Source: Algoriphagus algorifonticola | GTDB lineage: Bacteria; Bacteroidota; Bacteroidia; Cytophagales; Cyclobacteriaceae | DNA: 51,680 bases | NCBI RefSeq assembly: GCF_007655305.1 | Contig: NZ_VLOG01000047.1 | Location: forward strand, 1 to 51,680 | Direction: 5' to 3' | In this document: in pieces, positions 9,313 to 17,938 of the stretch | Layout of the letters: each line of letters begins with the position of its first letter | Numbering within the stretch: the stretch's first letter is position 1 | Translations under genes and position numbers: made by a program | Notes under the pieces: generated by a model | The model's input: the letters and a program-made list of their open reading frames with translations, nothing else | What the model was told of the DNA's origin: nothing | The model's database searches: none

Positions 9313-9879
9313 CTAGGTTTTTTGTAAATAAGGAATGCTTATTTCTTTCTCATCTCTTAATTGTAGCACAAGCTCTCTATAGGCTCTTGCCTTCCTCTGC
9401 AATTCATCGACTTGGATTTGATGTGTACCTCCTATGTGGAAAGGGGGCAAATATCGCATCCAACATAAATAGGCGGTTTGCTCAAAAGGTCTCAAAAACT
9501 CCTCTAACGTAAACCTGTTTCTACCCTCATGACTATACACTTCCTGAGACCCTCCGGATGTGATGGCATTCAGTAAATATTTATTTTTCAAATAAACACC
9601 ACCTGGTCCATAAGCCCATCCAAACTCTAAAACAAGATCAATCCATTGCTTCAACAAAGGAGGGCAGGAATACCAATAAAAAGGATGCTGAAAAATCACT
9701 ACTTCATGTTCAAACAGTATTTCTTGCTCCTCTTGAATGTTGATGGTAAAATCAGGATATAACTCGTATAAATCCCTGATTGTGACATTTTCAAGATCCT
9801 TTACTGCATTGATTAACTGAAAGTTAACATCTGAGTGCTCAAACTTAGGATGAGCAAAAATGATTAATACCTTTCGCAT
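9313..9879 (-). CDS. KefF-like NAD(P)H:quinone oxidoreductase
   Basis: 188-residue flavodoxin-fold reductase of the KefF/YwrO/NQO family. It begins with the beta-1 and phosphate-binding loop KVLIIFAHPKFEHSDVN, has HPFYWYSCPPLLKQWIDLV at the FMN/dimer region, and GWAYGPGG. Members reduce quinones and, as KefF, bind the Kef channel to activate it. It lies 3 bases before the antiporter gene and 8 bases after the CDGSH gene, so it is almost certainly the antiporter's ancillary subunit. Confidence 0.88.
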   Translation of the reverse strand: MRKVLIIFAHPKFEHSDVNFQLINAVKDLENVTIRDLYELYPDFTINIQEEQEILFEHEVVIFQHPFYWYSCPPLLKQWIDLVLEFGWAYGPGGVYLKNKYLLNAITSGGSQEVYSHEGRNRFTLEEFLRPFEQTAYLCWMRYLPPFHIGGTHQIQVDELQRKARAYRELVLQLRDEKEISIPYLQKT

Positions 9880-9887
9880 GGATTTCC

Positions 9888-10322
9888 TCAGCCTTTGAAA
9901 TCAATTTTCTTATGAGTTCCGTCACAAAAAGGTTTATTCTGACTTCCGCCGCACCTGCAAAAAGCCGAGACTTTATGCTGTTTTTTGGTCGTCCCATCCG
10001 CCATTTTGACGGTCATATTTCCATACACCATCAGTGGGCCATCTTTCATGACTTCGACAATTTGCTCTTTGTCTACTTCCACATTTTCTTTGGAAGATTC
10101 ATTTTCAAAATAGTAACCCAAAGCACCCGAGGGACACTTTTGAACTTGTTCCACAATTTTCTCTGTACTGGATCCTTCGGGATCTATCCAGGGTTTTTTG
10201 GTATTGTCAAAAACTGAAGGTAAGCCATTTACACAGTTGGCAGAATGGATACATTTATGGGGCTCCCAAGTGATGGTTACCTCTCCATTGGAATATTCTT
10301 TTTTGAGTTGCTTCTCAGACAT
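9888..10322 (-). CDS. two-domain iron-sulfur protein (YjdI-like plus CDGSH)
   Basis: 144 residues with two Fe-S modules. The N-terminal half (about 1-75) is a YjdI/Fer4_19-like module with CIHSANCVNGLP and VQKCPSGAL. The C-terminal half is a CDGSH domain, FCRCGGSQNKPFCDGTHKK, with the Cys-x-Cys, Cys and His ligands of the mitoNEET 2Fe-2S cluster. Such proteins are redox or electron-transfer proteins, exact partner unknown. It is the first gene of the KefF/Kef operon, so a redox-sensing or electron-supply role for the reductase is plausible (inference). Confidence 0.85.
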   Translation of the reverse strand: MSEKQLKKEYSNGEVTITWEPHKCIHSANCVNGLPSVFDNTKKPWIDPEGSSTEKIVEQVQKCPSGALGYYFENESSKENVEVDKEQIVEVMKDGPLMVYGNMTVKMADGTTKKQHKVSAFCRCGGSQNKPFCDGTHKKIDFKG

Positions 10323-10333
10323 GGAAAAATCAA

Positions 10334-10362
10334 TTTGGTAATACGAATATCATATTACCAAA
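10334..10362. promoter_or_regulatory. perfect inverted-repeat operator before the CDGSH/KefF/Kef operon
   Basis: TTTGGTAATA and TATTACCAAA are exact reverse complements with a nine-base spacer, 11 bases from the CDGSH start codon. Ten-base arms at this position are characteristic of a dimeric repressor site. Families such as MarR or HxlR that sense quinones or electrophiles would fit the operon, but no regulator gene is adjacent, so the binder is unknown. Confidence 0.7.
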
Positions 10363-10409
10363 AAGAACTGAAAATTCATCTAGGAACCAAAGTAAATTTT
10401 GAATTTGAC

Positions 10410-10514
10410 TTATTTACTATTAGGTTTTTTGAGAATCAGATAAAAGCAAAGTCCTGTCACAATAAGAATACTTCCCTGGGTCAGAATGGCTAGAATTAGT
10501 GCTTCAGTATTCAT
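10410..10514 (-). CDS. MetS family NSS transporter small subunit
   Basis: A 34-residue membrane peptide beginning MNTEALILAILTQGSILIVTG and ending in a short charged tail after one transmembrane helix. Its ATG at 10514 overlaps the TGA of the NSS symporter by four bases (ATGA), giving translational coupling. MetS-type small proteins accompany MetP-like NSS transporters and are needed for full transport activity in the methionine/alanine system of Corynebacterium (known from the family). Too short for most ORF cut-offs but well supported by sequence and position. Confidence 0.85.
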   Translation of the reverse strand: MNTEALILAILTQGSILIVTGLCFYLILKKPNSK

Positions 10515-12160
10515 TTTTTTAATCTTTTACGGTGAGAAACATAGACAAAACCAACTATTGTCAAGAATAAAAGAACCAACTGAATTCTCGCTGTATTTGA
10601 AAATAGCTTGATTTTTTCAATCTTTTCCAAGTTTTCAGGATGGGCTTGTAGTTCTATATCCAAGTTTTCATGAGAAAGCTTACTGATAATTGAGCTAGGA
10701 TCAAGATTCCATGAATTTCCTGAAAAAAGATTTTGAAGTGCGGTAGACCAATCATTATTTTCCGGTGTAAATAAGGCCCCTACAAACACAATCAAAAGTA
10801 AAGCAGGAGTAATATACTTCATGATAAACTTGTAGACAGAGGGAATTTTGATATCCGCACCTGTGGTTAGTTCTTTCCATCCCTTATCCATTCCAAAGAC
10901 CCATACAAACAAAATGGTTTCCAGTAAGGCAAAGACTACCAAACTGACTGTTCCGGCCCAGTAATCGAATTCGTCGAAATAACCATATTTATAAAATAAT
11001 ACGGTAGGAATCCCCATTATCATGACCATGAGTCCAAAAGATAAAGCTCCTTTTACCTTACTCCATCCAAATTCATCCTGCATAAAACCCATCCAAGGTG
11101 TACCCATGGCTAGGGAAGAGGTAATTCCTGCAAAGAACAATAAGCCAAACCAACAAAGCCCAGCTAAAACTCCAAATAATTCACCCCATTGCTGAAATAA
11201 GTAAGGCATGGTTTGAAATGCCATACCAAAACCTGCATTTTCCAAAACCCAATCCAAACCTAAGAAACCTGCTGCAATAGGAATTACGATAGCACTTCCT
11301 AAAACTACTTCGACAAATTCATTAGTGAACCCGGCAGTGACTGAGTTTAGAGCAATATCTTCATTTGCTTTCAGGTAAGAAGCGTAGCACTGAATGGACC
11401 CCATTCCGACCGATAATGTGAAGAATATCTGACCAGCTGCTGCCATCCAAACCTTTGGATCTAAAAGGCTTCCGTATTGAGGTGTCCACAAGAAATTGAT
11501 TCCATCCCATGCATTTGCAGCAGGAAAGGCATCACTTGCATAATTACTTCCCATGGTCCAACCTTTGAAAGCCAAAATTGCCCCAAATGCAATCAAAAGA
11601 GGCATTCCTATTTTAGCCACCTTTTCAATCCCACCCAAACCAGTTGAAAGAATATACACGTTGATTCCCAATACTAAAAGGTAAATCCACAGTGGGAGCA
11701 GGGGAATACCGAAATCGGAACCTTCCAAATTGACATACAGCAGAAAGAAATCATTGATTTGTTCTTTGGTCAAATCAGTAAATGAACCAATAACTGTATG
11801 GATTACATACATAAAGGTCCAGGATTCTATATAGGTGTAATAGGCTACAACAGCGATATTAGTGAAGATTCCAAATACTCCAATGTACTTCCATATTGGT
11901 TTGGAACTCATGGAGTCCAAGATGTAGGGTGTACTGTGATTATCGGATTTTCCCCCAAATCTTCCTATAGACCATTCCACGAAAAGGAGCGGAATACCCA
12001 TCAAGAAAAAACAAACCAAGTAAGGAATAATAAAGGCACCGCCTCCATTTTGTACTGCCTGAACGGGAAATCGCAGGAAATTACCCAAACCGACTGCATT
12101 TCCTGCCATGGCAAGTATCAGTCCGGTTCTGGACCCCCAAGAATCAATTGCTTTAGCCAT
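10511..12160 (-). CDS. neurotransmitter:sodium symporter (NSS/SNF family)
   Basis: Na+-coupled amino-acid transporter of 549 residues with about twelve membrane helices. The TM1 signature WGSRTGLILAMAGNAVGLGN and NFLRFPVQAVQNGGGAFIIPY is diagnostic of the LeuT/NSS family, including the substrate- and sodium-binding unwound part of TM1. TM6 carries FFTLSVGMGSIQCYASY. The substrate is probably an amino acid. An extended periplasmic stretch lies near residues 460-510. It is coupled to the MetS gene by a four-base overlap, which marks it as a MetP-like two-component symporter. Confidence 0.93.
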   Translation of the reverse strand: MAKAIDSWGSRTGLILAMAGNAVGLGNFLRFPVQAVQNGGGAFIIPYLVCFFLMGIPLLFVEWSIGRFGGKSDNHSTPYILDSMSSKPIWKYIGVFGIFTNIAVVAYYTYIESWTFMYVIHTVIGSFTDLTKEQINDFFLLYVNLEGSDFGIPLLPLWIYLLVLGINVYILSTGLGGIEKVAKIGMPLLIAFGAILAFKGWTMGSNYASDAFPAANAWDGINFLWTPQYGSLLDPKVWMAAAGQIFFTLSVGMGSIQCYASYLKANEDIALNSVTAGFTNEFVEVVLGSAIVIPIAAGFLGLDWVLENAGFGMAFQTMPYLFQQWGELFGVLAGLCWFGLLFFAGITSSLAMGTPWMGFMQDEFGWSKVKGALSFGLMVMIMGIPTVLFYKYGYFDEFDYWAGTVSLVVFALLETILFVWVFGMDKGWKELTTGADIKIPSVYKFIMKYITPALLLIVFVGALFTPENNDWSTALQNLFSGNSWNLDPSSIISKLSHENLDIELQAHPENLEKIEKIKLFSNTARIQLVLLFLTIVGFVYVSHRKRLKK

Positions 12161-12173
12161 TAATCGTAAAATA

Positions 12174-12193
12174 GGGAGGGGAATCCCCCTCCC
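12174..12193 (-). terminator. hairpin after the 164-residue gene
   Basis: Eight perfect base pairs (GGGAGGGG with its complement, loop of about four bases) eight bases past the stop of the upstream minus-strand gene and 13 bases before the symporter start. The tract after it on the minus strand is ATTTTA, so termination may be partial and allow expression of the symporter. Confidence 0.6.
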
Positions 12194-12201
12194 GAATTGA
12201 A

Positions 12202-12696
12202 TTATGAATGAATTGTTTTTTCCAATAGGGTTTTCCAGTTACCAGCTAATACTCTTTCACCAGCTAAGTCTGAAAACAACTCCCCATCGTAGATTTCCAA
12301 GGATTTTGTTGGATGATTGGGATCCTTATAGTGAAATTGAAGTGCTAGGTAATCGATGATAACCCGCTTTTCTTTTTTCACCTGAACCATGTGGTTTTTT
12401 TCATCCAAGGTGACTTTTGAAATCCCGGATAAGTCAATGATACCTTGGCTTGGATAGGCACCGTATCTATGATAAATGAGTTTTTTGGATTTAGGATCCA
12501 AGCCTAATTGGTAATGATTTCTCCATCTTTCCTGAATTTCAGGTTGGATTCCGTTTTGCTGAGCCACTTCTAGAAAACTCTTTTGAAGAAGACTTTCTGA
12601 TGACTTTACTTTAAAATTTTGGTAGGCAAGAGGAGCTATAAATGCACCCATGCAAATTGCGGACACAATAAGTGTCACTGGATCTATGTCGATCAT
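12202..12696 (-). CDS. hypothetical membrane-anchored protein
   Basis: 164-residue protein with one N-terminal membrane segment (about residues 7-25, VTLIVSAICMGAFIAPLAY) and a soluble C-terminal part of alternating strands that looks like a PH-like or beta-rich domain (LIYHRYGAYPSQGIIDLSG). I do not recognise the family. It is probably cytoplasm-facing and anchored. It lies upstream of the NSS symporter, with a hairpin between them, and may be co-transcribed with it; no function follows from that. Confidence 0.6.
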   Translation of the reverse strand: MIDIDPVTLIVSAICMGAFIAPLAYQNFKVKSSESLLQKSFLEVAQQNGIQPEIQERWRNHYQLGLDPKSKKLIYHRYGAYPSQGIIDLSGISKVTLDEKNHMVQVKKEKRVIIDYLALQFHYKDPNHPTKSLEIYDGELFSDLAGERVLAGNWKTLLEKTIHS

Positions 12697-12755
12697 GATT
12701 TTTTTTTGGTTTTGTAAATTCTGAATTTGTAAATAGGGCGATTATTCAGAATCTA

Positions 12756-13103
12756 CTACCAAGTGTAGAAAAAATGCAGAAAGGTTGTTTTGACGTCAAA
12801 TAGGGGGCTGCTTTTTTCCAGAAGTCCTTTCTCGGAAGGAGAAGAAAGCAGGGATTTGACTTGAATATGGACTCCTGAAGCATTCAATTTTCCATAAAGC
12901 TTCCAGTCAACTTTGAAGCTTGGTACTTCAACTTGAACGACTTGAGCTAAAGAATTATCAAAATTGGAATCCGAAAGGGGATAAGCATAAATCTCTTGCT
13001 TTGAGCTAGAGGATTCAGCTTGTACAGGTTGGAACTGAAAAAAGGCTAACAGCCCGAAAATCCAACTCAGGAAAATCATAGACGCTGCAAGCCTTTTGTT
13101 CAT
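12756..13103 (-). CDS. hypothetical exported protein
   Basis: 115 residues from the ATG at 13103, with a signal peptide or membrane anchor at about residues 5-28 (SMIFLSWIFGLLAFFQFQPV, cleavage possibly after VQA). The rest is Ser-rich and strand-forming. I do not recognise it. It ends in aromatic FLHFFYTW. An ATG at 13124 is possible but would precede the leader by seven residues. It is isolated: 60 bases from the next gene and facing the same way. Confidence 0.5.
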   Translation of the reverse strand: MNKRLAASMIFLSWIFGLLAFFQFQPVQAESSSSKQEIYAYPLSDSNFDNSLAQVVQVEVPSFKVDWKLYGKLNASGVHIQVKSLLSSPSEKGLLEKSSPLFDVKTTFLHFFYTW

Positions 13104-13166
13104 ATATCTTAGAATACTTCGCAAATGTTCAACAATAAATATCGCATCTGCAATAGCTAAGTATAC

Positions 13167-14657
13167 TTATTTTTTCAAATCATATATTTTAACATTTTCC
13201 AACCCTTGGATGCCTTCCACATTTTTCCAAGGAGAGTTAGGAAATACAAGTGTCGTCATTGCAATTTCCCCATTATTGATAAATAGCTCAATAGAATGCG
13301 CATCTATAAAAACTCTGATTGACTTGGCTTCCCAACTCATGGGCGCTGAAAAAGTCTTTGCAAAATCCGGATGGAAATTCACTTTTCCTGAAATACTGCG
13401 GTCTATATTAATCAACCCCATTTCTTGGTTTATCACTACTTTTTCTCCTAATTCATTGCTTAAGGTTAGGCTGAATGATTCAGGATTTTCGATCTCAGCT
13501 GTTATCTCTGTTGCTACTGAAGGGAGGGCAGATTCCGAGGAGGAAATAGAGTAAGATTTTTTCCTCAAGGACTCTAGTTCTTTTGCCGGTTGTGATTGAA
13601 CCAAAAGCTTGTCTCCAACCTGAAATAAATTCAACTCTCGTGGGATAGTCATAGAGGATCTCCATTTTTCTGTTGGAACGACCTGAGCATATAGCCAATT
13701 ACTCATCCAACCTATAAATAGAGGATCTTTCCTTTCTGAAGGAATATTTGACCAGGTAACCCCCGCATAATTGTCAGGCCCATAATCCAGCCAACGAATC
13801 AATTCATCATCTGGAATGAATTCTCCATTTTTGAAATCTCCGATAAAATATTGAGTTGCAGAACCCTGTTGTGGTCCGCCCGGATTGATACTCACCAAAA
13901 GCACGTACTTTTCTTCACCTGAGGGGGTTTTCATAGGGATCAAATCCGGGCATTCCCAAACACCTCCATGTGCTCCTAGGTTTTGACCAAATTCACTTAA
14001 AAGCGTCCAGGATTTCAAATCACTTGACTCAAAAAATTGGATTCTGTCCAATACAGCCAAAGTCATCAACCACTTCCAATTGCCTGCTGAATCTTGAATT
14101 CTACTAACTTTTGGATCTCTAAAATCTTTGATCCCCTGATTTGGAAGCACAGGATTTCCTTCGTATTTAATCCAAGTTTTTCCATTGTCCAAAGAGTAGG
14201 CAATCCCTTGAGACTGATACTCTAATTCCCCCTCTTTTTCTCTTTCCATATCATGATAGGTAAAGATTGCTACCAAGGGAGGGTTTGATTCAGTTCCAAA
14301 TCCTGAGCTGTTTGATTCGTCCAACACCGCACTACCTGAGAAAATATATCCCAAACTATCAGGATAGAGAGCTATTCCCTCGTCCTTCCAAGAGAGCAGG
14401 TCAGCTGAAGTCGCATGTCCCCAGTGCATAGGACCCCAAACAGTACTATCTGGATAATATTGATAAAATAGATGATAGGTACCATTTTGATATACCATAC
14501 CATTGGGATCATTCATCCATCCAAATGGAGGAATAAAATGATATTCAGGCTCATATTGTGACAAGCTGGAAGGCTCAAATGTAATGGGAGCACTGAAGTC
14601 GCAAGATTGTATACTAACTGCCAAGAGAATACTCGGGATTAAGGGATGGATTTTCAT
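13167..14657 (-). CDS. glycoside hydrolase family 32 (fructan/sucrose hydrolase), lipoprotein
   Basis: Cleaves beta-fructosides (levanase, inulinase or sucrose hydrolase) outside the cytoplasm. 496 residues: a lipoprotein leader with Cys19 in SIQSCD, then the GH32 catalytic five-bladed propeller. It carries WMNDPNG at residues 47-53 (nucleophile D50), FRDPK with the transition-state Asp, and WECPDL with the acid/base Glu. The C-terminal beta-sandwich includes SIRVFIDAHSIELFINNGE. There is no PUL-type SusC/SusD pair beside it, so it is a lone degradative enzyme here. The next gene starts 9 bases upstream on the same strand. Confidence 0.93.
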   Translation of the reverse strand: MKIHPLIPSILLAVSIQSCDFSAPITFEPSSLSQYEPEYHFIPPFGWMNDPNGMVYQNGTYHLFYQYYPDSTVWGPMHWGHATSADLLSWKDEGIALYPDSLGYIFSGSAVLDESNSSGFGTESNPPLVAIFTYHDMEREKEGELEYQSQGIAYSLDNGKTWIKYEGNPVLPNQGIKDFRDPKVSRIQDSAGNWKWLMTLAVLDRIQFFESSDLKSWTLLSEFGQNLGAHGGVWECPDLIPMKTPSGEEKYVLLVSINPGGPQQGSATQYFIGDFKNGEFIPDDELIRWLDYGPDNYAGVTWSNIPSERKDPLFIGWMSNWLYAQVVPTEKWRSSMTIPRELNLFQVGDKLLVQSQPAKELESLRKKSYSISSSESALPSVATEITAEIENPESFSLTLSNELGEKVVINQEMGLINIDRSISGKVNFHPDFAKTFSAPMSWEAKSIRVFIDAHSIELFINNGEIAMTTLVFPNSPWKNVEGIQGLENVKIYDLKK

Positions 14658-14666
14658 TTAGAAAAG

Positions 14667-15935
14667 TCATTTTGGAAAGGCCAAATCTATCAAATTATTC
14701 TCATTTGCCTCATTTTTCATTTTTTCAGCAACATGCTTAGCATTCAACTTGTAATTTTGATTTTGGTAGAAATCCAAGAGCCTTTCTTCCAGTTTTTGTT
14801 GAGAAAATTGATGAATTGAGATTCCTAAAGGCCCTAATCCTTTGCTTTCAATGACCTTGTTCCAAAAAAATTGATCCATGATGTGCGGAATGATCAATTG
14901 CACACAAGCATTGATGGCGGATTGGTGGGTAGTGCCTGATCCACCATGATGAATGACCCCATACATTTTTGGGAAGATCCAATCATAAGGGATATGGTTG
15001 ACAAAAAATATGGAATCCGGTGTATCTGTAAGCTCGGTCAAACCTCCCCATGAACAATTGATGATTGCTGGAATTTTAAGTTTGACAAGAGCTTCTATAA
15101 ATAGTTGAGTAAAAAATTCAGGTTTAGGGTTGGTCATTGAGCCAAATGTCAGAAAAACTGGTTTTGGGTATTTTGCTAGCCATTCCAACAACCTTGAATC
15201 TGCTTGATAAACGGATTCTTGATTTCTTTTGAAATAGCCAACTATCTGAGCAGAATCCGGCCAATCATCGGGTCTTGGAAATAAGGTTGGAGATAAAGCA
15301 TAAAATGTTTTTAGCTCCTTGAGCTCAAATTCGCGAAGCTGACCCGTAGTCAATTTTGATAATCCCAATTCTTTCAGCTCATTTTTCATGCTGAGCTTCA
15401 TGATAAAATACCTGGCTTGATTAACCCAATTGTATGATTTTCTAATAAATCGTTTAGGGATATTCCATTTTGCTAAACCCATATGAGGATATTCATCTGA
15501 GGGATGAACAATACATGGAATAGGTGAGACCAAGATATATTTTTTGGGATCTAAGCGCGCTATGAGATAATAATAGAGTGCTTTGGGATGGAAAAAAACC
15601 AGATCTGGAGCTACTTCGGCTAGACTGGTTTTCTGTTGATTCAATAATGTTTTTTGGAGCGAGATGGATTCTTTGGCAAGCTTAAAGTAGTTTTTTAGCT
15701 GAGACCAAGCAGATTTTCCACCACCCATTAAGTTTTTGCCAGTCGGGCTTTCTATGAGTTCAAGAAACCTTCTATCAAATGCTAAAAATTTATAACCAAG
15801 TTCTTGAACCTCTGATTTGAACTGCTCTGGAAAAAGGCAGGTAACCTCGATATTTCTTTTCGAGAAAACCTCAGCTAAAGCGAGAAATGGTTCAATATCG
15901 CCTCGAGTACCTAAAGAAATCAGCAGGATTTTCAT
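14667..15935 (-). CDS. GT1/MGT-like UDP-glycosyltransferase
   Basis: Transfers a sugar from a nucleotide donor to a lipid or small-molecule acceptor. The 422 residues open with KILLISLGTRGDIEPFLALA, typical of sterol/rhamnosyl glucosyltransferases. The C-terminal half has FLTFGSMTNPKPEF and the donor-binding block HHGGSGTTHQSAINACVQLI with IPHIMDQFFW, the PSPG-like motif of GT1 enzymes. The acceptor is unknown. It is co-directional and 9 bases from the GH32 gene, and divergent from rfbA. Confidence 0.88.
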   Translation of the reverse strand: MKILLISLGTRGDIEPFLALAEVFSKRNIEVTCLFPEQFKSEVQELGYKFLAFDRRFLELIESPTGKNLMGGGKSAWSQLKNYFKLAKESISLQKTLLNQQKTSLAEVAPDLVFFHPKALYYYLIARLDPKKYILVSPIPCIVHPSDEYPHMGLAKWNIPKRFIRKSYNWVNQARYFIMKLSMKNELKELGLSKLTTGQLREFELKELKTFYALSPTLFPRPDDWPDSAQIVGYFKRNQESVYQADSRLLEWLAKYPKPVFLTFGSMTNPKPEFFTQLFIEALVKLKIPAIINCSWGGLTELTDTPDSIFFVNHIPYDWIFPKMYGVIHHGGSGTTHQSAINACVQLIIPHIMDQFFWNKVIESKGLGPLGISIHQFSQQKLEERLLDFYQNQNYKLNAKHVAEKMKNEANENNLIDLAFPK

Positions 15936-16002
15936 TGATAATTTTATTATCAGAACAGCTAATTGTAGCTTTATGCCTAAATCTAGTTTGTATTTCCAAT
16001 AA

Positions 16003-16027
16003 TCCTTCTTGATCAGAAGGTTTTTTA
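16003..16027 (+). terminator. orphan plus-strand terminator upstream of rfbA
   Basis: CCTTCT, TGATC, AGAAGG and then six T: a perfect six-pair intrinsic terminator. No plus-strand gene precedes it (the gene to the left is on the minus strand), and rfbA starts 104 bases later. It may end a short RNA or act as an attenuator of rfbA. Confidence 0.7.
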
Positions 16028-16130
16028 TTTGTCATAATTCATAAACTGAAATCTGTTTCGAGGAAAATCAAATTGAAGTGCTCTTTTTCCAAAAGCTTGA
16101 TTTCAAACTATTTGAAAATAATTTGTAGCT

Positions 16131-16991
16131 ATGAAAGGAATTATTTTGGCCGGTGGGTCAGGAACTCGACTTTATCCTTTGACAATCTCTGTGAGTAAGC
16201 AGCTGATGCCTGTTTATGATAAACCCATGATCTACTATCCTTTGTCAGTTCTTATGATGGCCGGTATCCGGGAAATCTTAATTATCACCACTCCTGATGA
16301 TTCCGAGGCTTTCCAAAAATTATTGGGTAATGGTTCTCAGGTAGGTTGCCGATTTGAATATGCAGTTCAGCCTTCTCCAGATGGATTAGCGCAGGCATTT
16401 ATCATTGGTGAGGAGTTTATTGGAAATGAAAAAGTGGCCTTGATTCTGGGGGATAATATATTTTATGGCTCGGGATTGCATAAAACTTTACAGGAAAATA
16501 CCAATCCTGATGGAGGTGTTGTTTTTGCTTATCATGTCAATGATCCGGAAAGATATGGAGTGGTGGAATTTGATGAAAATAACAAAGCCATCAGTATAGA
16601 AGAAAAACCGGCAAAGCCTAAATCGAAATTTGCGGTACCTGGCCTATATTTTTATGATAACAAAGTAGTTGAAATTGCCAAAAACATCAAACCTAGCCCA
16701 AGAGGGGAGTTGGAGATCACTGATATCAATAATGAATACCTCAAAATGGGAGCTCTTCAAGTAGCCATCTTGAATAGGGGAACGGCCTGGTTGGATACAG
16801 GGACTCATCAATCTCTACTTCAAGCCGCGCAATTTGTGGAAGTTATCGAAGAACGTCAGGGATTAAAAATCGGATGTATTGAAGAGATTGCCTATAGACA
16901 AGGGTTTATCGGTAAAGAAGAGCTTTTAAAAGCTGCTGATAAATTGGGAAAAAGCGGCTACGGGCAATACTTGAGACGGTTATTGAATTGA
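16131..16991 (+). CDS. rfbA: glucose-1-phosphate thymidylyltransferase RfbA/RmlA
   Basis: Makes dTDP-glucose from dTTP and glucose-1-phosphate, the first step towards dTDP-rhamnose and other surface sugars. The 286 residues are the standard length for the short type. The nucleotide loop [14 protein letters not shown] is followed by [27 protein letters not shown] and [10 protein letters not shown], all RmlA signatures. No rfbB/C/D genes follow, so the rest of the pathway must be elsewhere. Plus strand, with its own leader containing an orphan terminator. Confidence 0.95.
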   Translation: MKGIILAGGSGTRLYPLTISVSKQLMPVYDKPMIYYPLSVLMMAGIREILIITTPDDSEAFQKLLGNGSQVGCRFEYAVQPSPDGLAQAFIIGEEFIGNEKVALILGDNIFYGSGLHKTLQENTNPDGGVVFAYHVNDPERYGVVEFDENNKAISIEEKPAKPKSKFAVPGLYFYDNKVVEIAKNIKPSPRGELEITDINNEYLKMGALQVAILNRGTAWLDTGTHQSLLQAAQFVEVIEERQGLKIGCIEEIAYRQGFIGKEELLKAADKLGKSGYGQYLRRLLN

Positions 16992-17142
16992 GTTCAATGG
17001 ATTTTCTTGCTCAATAAACTCTCAAAATCAGAGACTTCCGTCTCTAGGGTTTTATTTGCAAATATGATAAAGATCATGCTTTCACTTGAGATCATTGTAT
17101 TGATCTTATTCAGATTTTCGCCAAATTGGAGAAGGACTGAAG

Positions 17143-17925
17143 GTGGGAACTGTGAAACTACTGAAGCAAATTGATAATGCATTTTTTAGGGAAGTGGGTG
17201 AAATTGCCCAGTTCACGGCACGCTTTTTTCAAACTGTAACCAAGCCCAAACAAGAATGGGAGGAGTTTGTCAACCAATGTTTTTGGGTTGGATATAAAAC
17301 ATTGACCCTGGTTGGAATTACCGCGTTTATCATGGGTTTGGTGCTCACGATTCAATCCAGACCGACTTTGGTTGAGTTTGGAGCTGAATCTCTTTTACCT
17401 TCCATGGTCTCTGTATCTCTTGTTCGCGAAATTTCACCTGTCATTACGGCCTTGATTTGCGCTGGGAAAATTGGCTCTGGAATGGGCGCTGAACTGGGTT
17501 CCATGCGAGTTACAGAGCAGATTGATGCCATGGAAGTTTCTGGGACAAATCCCTTTAAATATCTCGTGGTAACCAGAGTACTTGCTTCCACAGTGATGGT
17601 ACCTATTCTTTCCAGTGTTGGAATTGCCATTGGGCTTTGTGGAGGATATCTTGGGGTTAACATTAGAGGACATATAAGCTGGAATTTATTTTGGCATCAG
17701 GCCTTCGAAGCTTTGAGTTTTGGGGATCTAATTCCATCCTTGATCAAGACCTTTTTCTTTGGATTTGCCATTGGAATTATAGGCTGTTACAAAGGATATA
17801 ATTCTAAAAAGGGAACCGAAGGGGTAGGCCAATCTGCCACAACTGCAGTGATTGTAGCTTCTTTGGTGGTATTTGTTTTGGATTTGATTGCTGTTCAAGT
17901 CACGGACTTGTTGGGACTTACTTAA
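17143..17925 (+). CDS. mlaE: MlaE/YrbE-type ABC permease
   Basis: Permease of the MlaFEDB-like phospholipid transporter. 260 residues with five to six membrane segments and the core ITALICAGKIGSGMGAELGS, followed by MRVTEQIDAMEVSGTNP, the MlaE coupling helix that contacts the ATPase. The start is uncertain: the GTG at 17143 and one at 17152 both give sensible N termini, and no ATG is available. First of a three-gene operon with the ATPase and the MCE protein; 13 bases separate its stop from the ATPase start. Confidence 0.9.
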   Translation: MGTVKLLKQIDNAFFREVGEIAQFTARFFQTVTKPKQEWEEFVNQCFWVGYKTLTLVGITAFIMGLVLTIQSRPTLVEFGAESLLPSMVSVSLVREISPVITALICAGKIGSGMGAELGSMRVTEQIDAMEVSGTNPFKYLVVTRVLASTVMVPILSSVGIAIGLCGGYLGVNIRGHISWNLFWHQAFEALSFGDLIPSLIKTFFFGFAIGIIGCYKGYNSKKGTEGVGQSATTAVIVASLVVFVLDLIAVQVTDLLGLT

Positions 17926-17938
17926 TTCAGTTAACAAG

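Noticed and set aside
13125..13166. Terminator after the GH32 gene
   Set aside because: The short gap has no stem or T run.
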